64,000 bases of DNA from Rhizoclosmatium globosum (GCA_002104985.1 MCGO01000002.1:868001-932000), one strand, 5' to 3'. Numbered from the stretch's first letter, positions 37,150 to 49,563 are shown. Notes: generated by a model from the letters alone, not told the origin. Made by a program: numbers and translations.

Positions 37150-37703
37150 ATGACATCAACAAGCAACAACTGGTGGGATGCATACCCAGCGCCCAAGTCC
37201 AGTCCTGAGCGATGGACGCATGACAAAGTAGCTGAGCTTATCCGATCTGAAGCCGTTTCCGGAAAGGACTACTTAGTTGTGGATGTTCGGCGAACAGACT
37301 TTGGCGGAGGCAAGCACCATCCCCTTCAAACACACACTCTCATTCACGCCACAAACAATCACAAAGAACTAACACACTCTTTCCTGAGCCAGGCACAGTC
37401 AAAGGTGCAATCAACGTGCACGCGCAGACCTTCTTTGATCAGCTTCCGGACTTTGTTTCCAAGTACAAGGACGTGCCACTTGTCTTCTTCTTTTGCAACT
37501 CGTCGTCGCAGTCGCAAACAAAGATTGGACGAGGCCCGCGCTGTGCAATGTGGTACCAGGACGCCCTGGACGAGAAGCGAATCACAACTTCGAAGGCCCT
37601 GATTCTGGCCGCTGGCATCAAGGGTTGGGTGCAGCAGTACAAGGACGATGCTGCTCTGGTCGATGGATTCGATGAGGACTTTTGGAAGGTGGAGCATCCG
37701 TGA
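37150..37703 (+). CDS. rhodanese-domain phosphatase/arsenate reductase-like (CDC25/Acr2 type)
   Basis: The protein has 156 residues in two exons. It contains WTHDKVAELIRSE, YLVVDVRRTDFGGG, VKGAINVHAQTFFDQL, then the active-site strand VPLVFFFCNSSS and GRGPRCAMWYQDAL. The order matches the small fungal rhodaneses related to CDC25, Ibp1 and Acr2, which act through a cysteine in a CX5R loop. Here eleven residues lie between that Cys and the Arg of GRGPR instead of five. The intron (37310-37392) has a GC-AG rather than GT-AG boundary; using it keeps frame and restores the GG-TVKGAINV join. It lies just outside the satellite. Confidence 0.75.
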
Positions 37704-37756
37704 TTAGTCAGATAACAATGAATAAATGAATAAATCGATAAATTAGTTCAACAGAA

Positions 37757-39097
37757 ATGTCTTCAAATACGCCACAACCACAACCACCTTTTGGCAGCGC
37801 AACGGCCTCAACTGAATCCTCGGGCTCAGCAAAACAGGTTTCGTTGACGTGCACAGGCCACACTCGACCCGTGAACGACCTGTCCTTCTCGTCCTTTGTT
37901 GCAACGGGCGACTATTTCCTTCTTTCTGCCTGCAAGGGTCAGTCAACAGTCCCGTTAGAACACTTAATCTTACCTGTTAAACCCATCAAGATTCGGTGCC
38001 AATCCTGCGAAAAGGGAGTACAGGAGACTGGGTCGGCAGCTTCAAAGGTTTGGGTTTTGGTGGAGAAGCAAAGCGATCTACTCACGCGGATACAATCGAT
38101 CATAGGACACAAGGGCGCTGTCTGGGGTACTCGAATCACTCCGAATGCTTCTCTCTCTGTCACTGGAAGTGCTGATTTCACTGCAAAGGTTTATTGGAAC
38201 ACCTATCACTCCTATACCCTGCTTAGCTGATATACCTAGGTGTGGGATAACGTTACTGGCCAACCAATAGTCTCCTTTGAACATCAACATATCGTAAAGA
38301 CCGTCGATGTCTCTGGTGCGTCTACCAACACCTTTCTTCCCCCCAGCAAACAACTCCACTTACACTTTTTCCATCAACAGACGACGGCAGATACGTCCTC
38401 ACAGGCGGAAACGAAAAGAAACTAAAACTCTTTGACCAACGCTCCCCAACATCCTCCACAACCCCCGTCCGCACCCTCGAAGGCCTCAACAACGACGTAA
38501 AAACCTGTCTCCTCGATACAACCCACGGTCTCGTCTTCAACGGCGACGGCAAAGAAATGCGCGTCTGGGATCTGAGGAAGAGCGCGCAGGTCAGTTCACG
38601 GATTTTTGAACAGGAGGTGTCGAATTTGAGGTTTTCGTGGGATCGAAAGTATATTATTGCTACCGCTGGGAGACGCGTATTTTTCTATAATGCTATTACG
38701 TGAGTTTTGTTCTTCCTTTTTCTTGTTTGATTGTTTTTTTATAACACATTGATGCAGCGCAAGTTTGGAGAAACAATTCGATGTCTCGGTCGATGCATCT
38801 TGTGCGGCGTTACATCCTTCAGAACTTAAATTTGTTGTGGGAGGGACAAAGGACTTATGGGTGCGCGAATACGATTTCCAAACAGGCTCAGAGCTTGAAG
38901 GTAATTTGGTTATCAACTTGTCTGAACTCGATTCACTCAACAACCTCTTGTCAGTCTATAAGGGTCATCACGGTCCAATTCATTGTACTAGTTTTAGTCC
39001 AGACGGTCAATTATATGCCACAGGGAGTGAAGACGGGACTATTCGATTGTGGCAGACTTTTCCTGGAACTACATACGGACTATGGCAAGCCGCGTGA
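37757..39097 (+). CDS. STRAP: STRAP (UNRIP) WD40 protein
   Basis: My model has seven exons (introns 37938-37990, 38048-38105, 38189-38239, 38316-38380, 38700-38757, 38901-38954) and gives 333 residues in one frame. WD repeats include CTGHTRPVNDLSFS, STGDWVGSFKGHKGAVWG, SADFTAKVWDNVTGQ and HQHIVKTVDVSG. Later repeats are VLTGGNEKKLKLFDQRSP, EVYKGHHGPIHCTSFSPDG and YATGSEDGTIRLWQTFPG, and it ends TTYGLWQAA. The HQHIVKTVD and GPIHC...SEDGTIRLWQT...TYGLW signatures match STRAP rather than other WD40 proteins. In animals STRAP binds the SMN complex and TGF-beta receptors; the fungal role is unknown. Confidence 0.9.
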
Positions 39098-39351
39098 TGT
39101 TGATACAAAGCGTGTACAAAGCGTGATATCTCATCTCAGAGCCACATTGTTGGACAATATGGTGAAATAAATCTATACTTGTGCTCTCAAATCCCACTCT
39201 AGCTCCCACTTTTCAAAAGCATGAGACGAGATTTATTTGGCGTCAATAAGTAACAATAAGCACAAAGTAGTAGTAGTAAATATCCAAATGAAAAAAAAGA
39301 AATGAGATGAAAGAACGGAACAGTCCCCCGGGGAAAAAACAATAAGATAAC

Positions 39352-42300
39352 CTACAACTCGCCCTTCAAAACTCCGTCAATGCAATTATGAATGAACTCC
39401 TTCCTTGAGCTCAAATCCACGGCAAACACCCTTGTCAATTCCTCTCTGACACTCTTTCTAGTGACAGTCATGAGATCAGCGTTGGACAAAATCTGTCGAA
39501 TTTGTGCCAGAATCTGTTCGTCGCTTGGCTGGCTACGTGATGTGGATGCTGACATAACACTACCAGCATACACTACTGGTTGTCCGTAATTGCTTCCTCC
39601 ATACACCGATCCAGGACGAACGGGAACCGCTGCCATTACTGGAGCTCCATAAGCTGATCCACCGTAAACAGATCCAGCCATTTGAGGAATGGCTCCGTAA
39701 GGCATTACACCATAGGCAGACCCATTGGGAGCGATCGCACCATAAACAGATCCTCCACCTACAACAGGGGCACCATATGCTGACGCAACAGGAGCTCCAT
39801 AGGCTGACGGAGCTGGAGCACCATAAGCAGATCCAGCATAAAATGCTGGAACTTGGTATCCACCGGCGATAGAGGGGGTAGCAGAGCGAGGTGGTGGGTT
39901 GGCTTCAATTTGCTTTTGACGAGCCTCTTCGTAATCAGTCCATTTTTCAAGAGGAATCTCAGCAGGATTGAACTGTAGAAACATAGGATCAGTATTATGA
40001 ATTGGTAGTAAAGAGGTGCGGGGACTTACTGGTTCAGAATCAGCATCAACTTCCTTGGTTTGTCCATCTTCAATAACGACACGAGTGTTACCCCATGAGA
40101 AGTCATCAAAGTGCCAGAAAGCGTATAGCGGAATATATAGACCAGAGAACGGAATACAAAGAAGATACTGCGATCGAAAATCAAAACACGTCCCTCAAAA
40201 GTAAGAATCAAGACACTCACCACAACCATCCAACCAATGTGCTGCCACTCCCGCTTCAGCATGAAAATGATGACCTGGAAACCATAAATAGCGGCAATCA
40301 TCAAAATAGAGATGAGCGGGAACGAGAACTGGTCAGGACCCAAAGCAGTTGCAGCATACACCAAGTAAACAATATAAGCCAACGTGGCTGGTTGAACAAC
40401 GGTAGCAAACAAGTCAATAAATACAACGAATCTCATATCAAAACAGCAGACTCCACACAAATTGTTGAGCGTGAGGAGTTCCATGAGGTTGTGCACAGTC
40501 GAGTTGATCCAACGACGTCTTTGAGATAAGAGGACAGCAAATTTGGCAGGACCCACGGTTTTACATTTTGCGTCGGGGATAAATGTTGTTCTCATGTGTG
40601 GGAAGTATTTCATCAAGAGTGTCGTGAGGTATCGATCTTCTCCCAAGTACAACAAGTTCTTGAGGTGCAATGTGTCGACTTGGTTTTCAGAATAATCCTG
40701 AATGATACCAGGAGCAATGAGGAGAGGAATGTTCTTGACGGGAGTTCGGATACGATAAATGGAGAAACATCCAGGCAAACAAGTGACACTTCCAAACAAC
40801 GATTCGAAAGCTTTAGCCAAGTTGTGGGAGATGTAGTATTCGTAAACCTACTCCAGTTGTCAGCAAACAAAAACAGCGTTAAAAGAAAATGCAACAAACC
40901 TGCATGGCGGAAACCCAAGATTCACGCTCATTCGCCAACTTAGTCTCACCACAAAGTCCAATAATTTTAGCGTCTCGAACCATCTGTGCAATCAATCGAT
41001 TCAGAGAATCCTTGTACGGTTCAGTATCGGCGTCGACAGAGAAGATGAATTCGTAGAAAGATGGATCGACACCAATAATGTTCTTCATGTGGTGGTATAA
41101 CTCAAGTTCAAGAGGGTTCATGGGTTGGTTAAAGTGGACACGAGAGAGAAAGCGCATCAAAATCAACTGAGAGTCTCGCTTTCCACTAATAATACCGTAA
41201 GTTCAACAATCTTTTTTCCAAACGAATCCAGACATACCGGTTTCCTGGTCTCTGTCTCTCACTTGGGCGTCCAACCTTGACAACGACAACATACGGAACA
41301 ACACGTCCATTCATTTCATAAAGACCAGAGTAGATCTTTCCTACGTTGTGCTGCTTACTGCCTTCACCCAACGACTCGAACGACTTGGACTCTGGGTCCA
41401 AAGATGGATCCACACCCAAAATGTCCAGCACAATACGGGGAGTGGGTCGATCGTTTCCAGAACCGATAATCATACCGTCGGCAATAATGAAAAGAAGCTT
41501 GTGCTTGTCCTCGTATTCCATGGATGCCAAAGATTCGATTGTCTTGGCAAGAGAGCTTTCACCCTGGAGAATAACGTTAACACACAAAGCAATAAGTATA
41601 AAACAAACCTCAGTGTAACAGGGAACCAAACAAATAACAAACTTATCATGATCTTCAGGAGTTCTCTTTCCTCCAAACTGCAAGGCAGCCAAGAACTTGA
41701 CACCAATCACAATCACAAGAATGGCAGAAGCAGCCAACAAGATGTAGTTAGGAACTTGGCACCGCAAGTCATTACGATGGTCAATGTTACCGATCCAGAA
41801 CAACCCGTCCATACAAGCCAACACATCCTTGTGTGTCTGTGGATCCTGCTTTCTCAAATACTCCCAGTCGGAGGTTGAGTCAGCTCCATTCGCACTGTAC
41901 TTGTCAAACAGGTCTTGGATGTACGTTGTTTGTGGGAAAAAGTTTTTGTTCTTGTAGGCGTCAGAGTAAAAGGCGGATACGTCGTACACTCGGTCGTACA
42001 TTGTGATGACCTTGAAGTTGGCTTTGAGGAGGTTCAAAATCGTTCCAGTGTCCCAGACAACAGTTCCTTTAAGGTAGTCGTCCATGGCGGGGAGGTGATC
42101 GGTGAAAGGAGTTTGTCGCCCATGTTGGTACCACTTTCCGGTACGGATATCACCGTTCTGGTTGGGGAAGTAGATGAATCCAGCAGGCTGCTTGTACGCA
42201 GGACAATAAGTTCCCCAGAACTGAGACTTGTCAAACATTTGCGAAATATCTTGACCAAACACTCCGTTCTCCCAGTACCCTTGGTTGGCATTTCCTCCAT

Positions 42301-45300
42301 TTCTCAAATGCGAGTTGTACTCGTCACCTGCAGAATAATAGTGACCGTACATATATACCATTGGGTTTCCATTCAATTGGTTCTTGGCACTGATCTGTCC
42401 AGCGGACAAGACCTTCTGAGTAGGACAGACAATCAATCCAATACCAATGATGAAGAAGAGGATCAACGCGTTCAAGAACGCAATGATGATACACAATGCA
42501 ACCTTTTCTCTCCAAGCCATTCTACGATCCGCAGACTTCATCCCAGCGCAAGACAAGAAAATGGATGGAATCCACCAGGTAAGTCCCCATGTGAAGCAGA
42601 CCCAAACTTTTCGACCAGCCTTGACTTTCTTTCCCGTAGACAATTCACTCTTCTTCTTGTTCAAGAGTTGGTTCTGCAACAGACGACCCTGCTCAGCAGC
42701 ATCGGTTGCATCCATCTTCTTGAGAGGAATCCCTCCGAGACCTCCAAATTCACTCTCGTAGTGAGACTCAACGTCTTCTCCGACACCGCCAATGCCGTAC
42801 TCTGTCTCAGCTCCGTATTCACTCTCAGCACCTCCCATTGCAGCGTGTCTTTCAGCTTCCTCGATTTCGGCGAGAGAGGCTTCAAGGGACCACCAAACTT
42901 GCTCAGACAAGAAAATCTTGGTGGTACCGACTTTGGCGAGGTCGTCAGTGTGTCCATAGCCGCGACACACAGCTTCACACTGGTTCTTGGGGCCACCTTG
43001 GATGGCAGTGTAATCGCCAACCTGAGAAAGGATGACTTGATGGTATCTGGCGAGGAAATCGGCATGCTTATGTGCAGCTGAGTAGAGCAGTGATGTCGCT
43101 TTGCAAAGGGTTGGCAAACAGAAGGCATTCAACTGGCGTTGAACCACTTGTGCATCAAATCTGTTTGAGTTGGGGTCATCCGACAGCTTGACGTGCAAAA
43201 TAAACCAAGGTTGGGTCTCTGCAAGAGTCTCAAGCACACCTTCCAGCGATGTTCGGAACTATGATGAAAAGGAGTTAAAAAACAATTCCCAAGAATAGAA
43301 TATAAACCTTCTGTCCAACAGTAGAATCCACACCAACAACTTCTCTCTTACCACCCTCCTTTCCACCTCGCTTCAAGCTTGGGAATCGACTCTTTTCCAT
43401 AGCAGCAACAACAGTTCCAGCATCACCCGCGTGTGTCAAAGTAGCCACCATCCTGTCAGAAAAAAGACCCCGCAAAAAGGCCGAAGAAGTACCCGGTTGC
43501 TCCGTGGTTCCACGAATCAACGAAACAAAGTCACTCTGCAAGACATCAGAATTCGCTTCCACAAACAGCTTCGCGTCATATTGCAACGTCGCAACTTCCT
43601 TGGATCCCTCGGCATAGTGAGTAACAGTGAAAGCGTGCTTCGTCTTTTTATCGCCATTTGGAAGAAGGTCAATGTACTTTTGGTATGGAGCAGATCCAGC
43701 CTTTGCCTCAGCTTCTCGAAGCCTTTCCATCAATTTCGAGCCTTTCGTGCCGACAGCGCATTCAAGGTCGATGTGAGGAAGGAGTCCAAGGTCTCCATCA
43801 AAGGCTTCAACAAAGAGCTTTCTGTCAACAGGAAGAATAGCCTCTTCACGGAATCCTTCGGCGCGAAGGACGTCGCGAGGAAGGGTAATGACTTGGTCCA
43901 TCATAAACTGCTCGAGCTTTGCATTGGCATAGTTGACAAGAAGGCGGGAGAACCCATGTCCAGCCGGTTCTCCTCCTGGAAGAAGGACGTGAGGAGATAA
44001 AACAGTTCCAGGCAAATCGACAAGAGCAATAAAGTTTGCCCACTGTGATTCCTCAGTTTCACAGAGAGCATTGTTGATTTGTTCAATGAGGTAACTGTAG
44101 ACGATTGAGTAGAGTGCACGAGCTAAAGCGTCACGCTGCTCAGCGGCAGCCTTCGCATCAAGGAACACTGAGATTTTGTCTTTACGAATCAATTGAGTTT
44201 TGTAAGTGAGGGTGGATTCGAGGGTTGATGGATGAACTCCAAGGAGGTCAGCCACCAAAGAAAGTTGATGAGTGTTTTTGATTGAAGCCGGCTCGTCTTT
44301 CTTTTCACCATCACTATCAACGAATGCAATGTTTCCGAGATGAAGGATGGCAGACAAGAGTTGGAAGAGTTGAGTTTGGTGCCGTGGCCCGATTCCAACA
44401 CTCTTTAATGCTTCACGAAGGGTTTCGAGAGTAAGATCGTCTGTAGAAACACGGCGAATCGAAGATGTGTTCAAGTAATGATAATGTGCCGAACTACAAA
44501 TATTTGGTTAGTTATTTCCCATGGAATTGCTCGCTACATTTTGCGAACACGCATGTTGCTTCGCAAAAGATTGTTCGCTTCGCGCGCACAACTAATACTC
44601 GCTACGCAATATGCTCCGCAAAAGATCGTTCGCTGCGCGCGCACAACTAATACTCGCCATGACGACAACGAGCTCCGCTCGTGGCCTCGCTACGCAATTT
44701 GCTCCGCAAAAGATCGTTCGCTGCGCTCACACAACTAATACTCGGCATAACGGCAACGAGCTCAGCTCGTGGCCTCGCTGCGCAATTTGCTTCGCAAAAG
44801 ATCGTTCGCTGCGCTCACATTTCCGGTATCGTCACGCAAAAGGTCGTTCGCTGCGCTCACACAACAATTAAATTTCGCCATGACGGCAACGAGCTCCACT
44901 CGTAGCCTCGCTACGCAGTTTACTCCGCAAAAGGTAGTTCGCTCCGCTCACATTTCTTCGCTCACAACCACTTCGCTCATGACCACTTTGCTCATGGCCG
45001 CTTCGCACACACACTCAACTCTCCAAGCTGCCATTGAGTCTTCTCATCAGCCGATGCACCTTCGAGCAACAAGTAAAAAACATGAAAGTTGCAACCAGCA
45101 TCGACCGAGGCACCAGAGACACGAGACTTGTCGAGACCAAGATCAATAACCTTGACACCACAAATCTTTGACTTTTTGTGAGAGAATTGGAATTCGTAGT
45201 AAGTTCCTGAACAGGAAGCGTTTGAGTTTGTGGGAGTGGCAGCACGAGTAAAAGCGGCGAGGATGGTGTCGAGTTTGAGGATTGCAGAAACGAGCTTTGA

Positions 45301-45964
45301 CTTTTTGCGTTTTGTCATTGGAGTTGAAGGGGAAGGTTTGAGGGTGGATATTTCGCAGAGATGGCGGGTGAGTAATCTTCTTGTTTCCGTCTTTCCAGAG
45401 TTTGATTCGCCGCTGTTTTGTGTAGACTGTTAGGAATCCAAGGTAACAAGGAATAGAAGGAATGCAAGGGTTGATGAAAAGGCAAGGCAAGGCAAGGCAA
45501 GGGGGGGTGTCATTTAAACAGTGATATGGCACGTACAGCAGGACAATCGCCTGGTCCTCGGCACTCTTTCGCACGTGTTCCCAGGCGGCGGCAGACACGT
45601 CGAGTGCCGAGTGGGAAGGCAGGGCGGCCGGGCGTTGCAGCAGCGGCGTTGTCTTTGCCCAGAGCGCGTGCGACTTTGCGGCGGCGTCGTTCAAGGACGA
45701 GGCCTTTGTCTTGTTTTGCTGCTTTGGCGCGACGAGAAGCCGCGATCCAACTACGAGCGACTCGGCCTTGGTTGAACTTGAACAGTCTTTTGTGCGTTGG
45801 ACAAGGGCCTCAAGCGAGTGTGTTCCGTGGATGCCACTGCCACTGCCACTCGCACTGGGGCCGAGCGTGCTCTCTAGCGCCGCACTCGACGAGAACGGAT
45901 TCACTCTCTGCGCCTGAACCGGCATTGGTGGTGTTGTTGGCATTGGTGGTGGTGGTGCGGCCAT
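39352..45964 (-). CDS. chitin synthase with N-terminal myosin motor (class V-like)
   Basis: My model has nine exons, with introns 45413-45536, 44494-45010, 43259-43307, 41564-41608, 41186-41237, 40848-40899, 40168-40220 and 39973-40029. It gives exactly 1,887 residues without a frame break. The myosin-like head has P-loop [13 protein letters not shown], and the middle carries a cytochrome-b5-like region and membrane segments ([20 protein letters not shown]). Family-2 glycosyltransferase motifs follow: [62 protein letters not shown] and [13 protein letters not shown], then several membrane helices and SWGNTRVV. The tail has repeated SAYGAP/SVYGG units and ends in a DEK_C domain ([13 protein letters not shown]). 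It makes cell-wall chitin at the plasma membrane. An ATG at 46003 would add 13 residues. Confidence 0.93.
44510..44990. repeat. degenerate GC-rich repeats inside a chitin-synthase intron
   Basis: About six imperfect copies of CTCCGCAAAAGATCGTTCGC followed by TGCGCTCACACAACTAATAC lie at roughly 44549, 44610, 44700, 44787, 44836 and 44921. Some are linked by a GAGCTCNGCTCGTGGCCTCG palindrome. They make the second intron (517 nt) roughly ten times longer than most others in the gene. The plus-strand open frames here are by-products of the repeat. Confidence 0.8.
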
Positions 45965-46365
45965 CAATCCGTTTTGTGTCTTGGACGAGAAAGAAAGAAG
46001 CAACAGAAATGAACAAAAAAGGGGCTCTGCTTTGCTCCTTCGAGAACAAAAGAACCCAATTACAAACCTGAGTTCAATTAATACTGTACATCCCGTCTTC
46101 GAGTGTGTCTACATTAATATGCATTCACTACACTCTTTGAACTGGTCTGTCACATTAGAATCCACTCAATATGGGGAATCAAACCCTGTCAGAATGGGTT
46201 CGATTTCTTCTTGTTCTGCCGCTCTGAATATGTAATGGAGGCAGAATAGACCAAGAACAAGGAAAATACACAATAACATAATCGATAAACAATGTTTTGC
46301 ACGCGATCTTGTCCTTTCTTTTTCTGGAACAGTGACAGCCAATCCAATTGATCACTTGTCCAAAA
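45965..46365. promoter_or_regulatory. divergent intergenic region
   Basis: About 400 bp separate the chitin synthase start (-) and the phosphatase start (+). It is the likely shared promoter region. It is A/T-rich from about 46040; no element is assigned. Confidence 0.4.
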
Positions 46366-48328
46366 ATGCAGTCCATGCCACCACCGCAACCACCAACACC
46401 AACACCAAAGGACATTGCAGCTGTGTCCCGGACTTCAAAAACCCATCCAATTAACGTATCGTGGCTGTTTCCGCACACGGTCCTGGCTCCATCGCCAGAC
46501 GGACCTTCTCCTTTGACTTCACATCCAGATGGCATCACAGTGGGTTCCCCGTCTCTTTATCCTCATTAAATTCTTCTGAAAGCATTTGGTTTGCAGCCCA
46601 GAGACCTCCTCGATCTGCTTGGAGTCCCGCAGTCCCAATACCCAACTGGCCGCGCTCCTTCCTCGTCTGGTTACATTGGCGGCTTTCCGGTCGCACGCAC
46701 CATCAAGTAACTATCTCAATTTTGTTTAACCTCTATTATGAAATGCAGTCTCATGTATTCCGTCATTGCTTTGCTTGTCTCTTGACACTCTGAATATGAT
46801 GCCTCGTTTCAAACGCGAAGTCAACTTCATAATATCATTCGACCCTGATCGTAGCCGTGAAGTTCTACCTCATATAATGCTTATCTATCATAACGGACGC
46901 GTGGAAATAATCCTTCTATTCTATTCCATTCCTTCATCACAATTCTTCAATTCCAACTCTCCGACATATTCTAACTTACATCACCTGTAGCCAACCAAAA
47001 CCCGTCCATCTTACCTCCTCCCCAGCTCCACAAGCACGTCCACCACAACAAGCAAACACAACAACCTCAACAGCCCGCACATCCTCCTCAACCTACAAAC
47101 CCAAAACCCCCTCCCCACACCCAACAACCTCCCCCTCCCTCACCCACCTCCTAAAACCCTCAAAATCAGCACCAACAACCTCAACAACAACCATAACCGC
47201 CACATTCACCCCCTCCACAACACCATCCACATCCACATCCGCAAGCGACCCAACATCAATCCACACAGCCCCAGACCGCACAGAATCCACACACGGCCGT
47301 GAAGCCATCGAGACCTTGGAAGCACTGGGAACCGACACGACAACCGCTCCTGACGAAGACCTCGTGAATTCATCAGCGACTCCAACGTCGACTTCAGACC
47401 CGTACCTCACGCTCCCCAACGGCGTCACCGTGCGTGGGAACTTTGGCGCGTATGGCAACGTGGCGTTGAGTAGTTGTCCGGGGAAGAAGGTTCGGCTGGA
47501 TACAGGTCCTGTGAATGGACGTGGTGAGTTTTCGCATCTGTTTTGACGGGAGAAAAAGGAAGGAGGGGTGAAGGAAAACGGGGGTACTAATGTTTTTTCA
47601 AAATAGCTGCAATCAATCGAGACTTGGAATCTGATTTCGCACGGCTGTCGAGCTTGAATATCAAGTGTGTTGTGTGGTATGTTAAGTTCAACGGGGATTT
47701 AAAAAAAAGGGGAATTCTAATCGAAGTGGATTTACAGTTGTTTAAACGACAGCGAACTCTCATTTTTGGGTGCCCCTTTCCAAGTATATCAAGCGGCAGC
47801 TGCAAAGTTTGGAATGCAGATTTTACGGATCCCAATTATTGAAGGCAGTTGTCCGGATCGAATTGAGGATGTTGTGGATATTGTTGAGCGGATTGATGGG
47901 TGGTTGCGAGGCGGTGTCAATGTGTTGATTCATTGTCGTGGTGGTGAGTTTTTCTTTTTGCGTTGAAAGGAGTTTTTATTGACTTGTCTGGGATGGGTAG
48001 GTGTTGGACGTGCTGGTTTGATTGCGTGTTGTCTGTTGTTGAGGAAACGGTTTGTGGAGAATGCCGAGAGGGCTATTCAAGTTGTGAGGCTACGACGGGT
48101 GAGTTTGGTTTTTTGTTTTTTTATTGGATGATGGATGGTTTACATTGGTTTTAGAGTTTGAAGGCCATTGAAACCATGCGACAGGAAGACTTCATTCATG
48201 CGTATCAAAAGTATTTGGAAGAGACGAGAGGGAATGATGAGGAAGAAGATGGGGAGAACGATTTGCCAACATTTCGAAGTGGTTTGGGGAGCAGTAATGA
48301 TATATTTGAAGAGTGTGTAGAAGTCTAG
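46366..48328 (+). CDS. KAP/CDKN3-like cysteine-based protein phosphatase
   Basis: My model has seven exons (introns 46540-46596, 46707-46990, 47524-47606, 47677-47737, 47944-48000, 48099-48154) and gives 454 residues. The N-terminal half is Pro/Thr/Ser-rich and probably disordered; SDPYLTLPNGVTVRGNFGAY is an early ordered stretch. The catalytic half has VVCCLNDSELSFLGAPFQVY and MQILRIPIIEGSCPD, then the signature VLIHCRGGVGRAGLIACCLL (CX5R: Cys nucleophile, Arg binding phosphate). The RAIQVVRLRRSLKAIETMRQ helix follows. The order and the HCRGGVGRAG signature resemble kinase-associated phosphatase, which acts on CDKs. The substrate is an inference only. Confidence 0.85.
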
Positions 48329-48491
48329 GAAACGTCTTGTTATTTATTAGCTGCTTATTTATCAAAAGATTCGCTTAACTTATCTTAATGTTCATGAAGA
48401 AACCAGGGTGTTCTGGAAAATTCGATGGGGTTGAGATTTGGCAACTCAAAGAACGGGGAAAACCAACCAACCTCTTTCCTCCTCGAATACT

Positions 48492-49256
48492 ATGTTCATC
48501 AACCGCCATGCTCCACCACCACTTCAAGCTTACCCCTATACCCCAGTTTATTCCGCAACTACCACGTCGCCTTTGGCTCGAAAGAGAGGGCAGTCATCCT
48601 ACGATGAACCATCAGCCAAACGCACCCACTGGACAGCCTCTTCGCCTCCTCGCCAAGTACCGAAACTCCCGCTGAAGTCAAGCCCACGTATCCCGCAGCC
48701 AACCACTATCCCTCGAATCTCTCTCAAACGAACACACTCTGACGAAATCGACTCAACGTTAGAACAGCTATCCCTCACAGACTATCCGCCTCAACCACCC
48801 CTGAAACGCACCTGCTCCTCAAAAGAACCTACTTTCATAGCATCGCAAGCACTCATCCCCTTCTCCTTCCACAAACAGACACCACCTACCCAAACGCCAC
48901 CTCCATTCCACCACACAGACAACCCCTTCACAATGGACGGCGTGGAACAGTGGGTCTACCACACCGCGTCAACACCATCTTCCTCAACAGACGATGACGA
49001 CGAGGATCGGAGTGATGGTGGAAGTCTCGTGGACCTTGCAAATGGGTTTGAGAGGCTTGGAACCAAGACAGTGCCTGGAGCTAGAACGCCACCATATGGG
49101 CAGGTTGTTTTGTACCGACCGTTTGGAATTGTTGTTGAGCCTGGGGATGAGGAGGACGAGGAGGAGGTTGAAGTGGGGGTTGTTGGAAAGGGGTGTAAGA
49201 TTGAGGAGGTTGAGGAGGATGAGGAGGAAGAAGTTGTGAGTATGGAGTTGGATTAA
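48492..49256 (+). CDS. low-complexity protein A of a tandem paralogous pair
   Basis: This single-exon frame of 254 residues is mostly Pro/Ser/Thr-rich. It has KR-rich short motifs (ARKRGQSSYDEPSAKRTHW, LKRTHSDEIDSTLEQLSLT, PLKRTCSS) and a strongly acidic tail (EEDEEEEVVSMELD). A short ordered segment QVVLYRPFGIVVEP precedes the tail. I do not recognise a family. The KR motifs could be nuclear-localisation signals or phosphorylation sites (inference). The next gene shares the central motif. Confidence 0.55.
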   Translation: MFINRHAPPPLQAYPYTPVYSATTTSPLARKRGQSSYDEPSAKRTHWTASSPPRQVPKLPLKSSPRIPQPTTIPRISLKRTHSDEIDSTLEQLSLTDYPPQPPLKRTCSSKEPTFIASQALIPFSFHKQTPPTQTPPPFHHTDNPFTMDGVEQWVYHTASTPSSSTDDDDEDRSDGGSLVDLANGFERLGTKTVPGARTPPYGQVVLYRPFGIVVEPGDEEDEEEVEVGVVGKGCKIEEVEEDEEEEVVSMELD

Positions 49257-49563
49257 GCGTGATATTTTAGGGAGTGGATAATTTAGGGGAAGTATTTGTG
49301 GAAGTGTGTTTGGGATTGCACAAGAGCGCGTAGTGGTATACAACGCGTTTGTTATTTAATGATTTGAATTATATAGCTATAAAGAAAATTAAAGAATTGT
49401 TTGTTGGATGGAAAGGTGCCCAAGCGCAGTATCCCACGCTCTCATTGTTCAAGTTCTTTTTCTGGATGTGTGGTGTCTCCTTGTTCTTGAGCGCCTCAAA
49501 CACAGAAAAGTGTCAGAAACTAATAGAACCACAACCACCACAACTACCTTGAGCGACACCGAA

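Noticed and set aside
40095..40943. Plus-strand frames over the chitin-synthase 3' half
   Set aside because: They are antisense shadows of conserved membrane and catalytic exons.
41915..43081. A 388-codon plus-strand open frame
   Set aside because: It lies wholly antisense to a conserved chitin-synthase exon and has no recognisable protein features.
44465..45149. Overlapping plus-strand open frames of 60-126 codons
   Set aside because: They are low-complexity frames from the intronic GC-rich repeats, antisense to the chitin-synthase gene.
46766..46990. A 74-codon frame in the phosphatase gene
   Set aside because: It falls within the 46707-46990 intron. Removing that intron keeps the phosphatase in frame over all seven exons.
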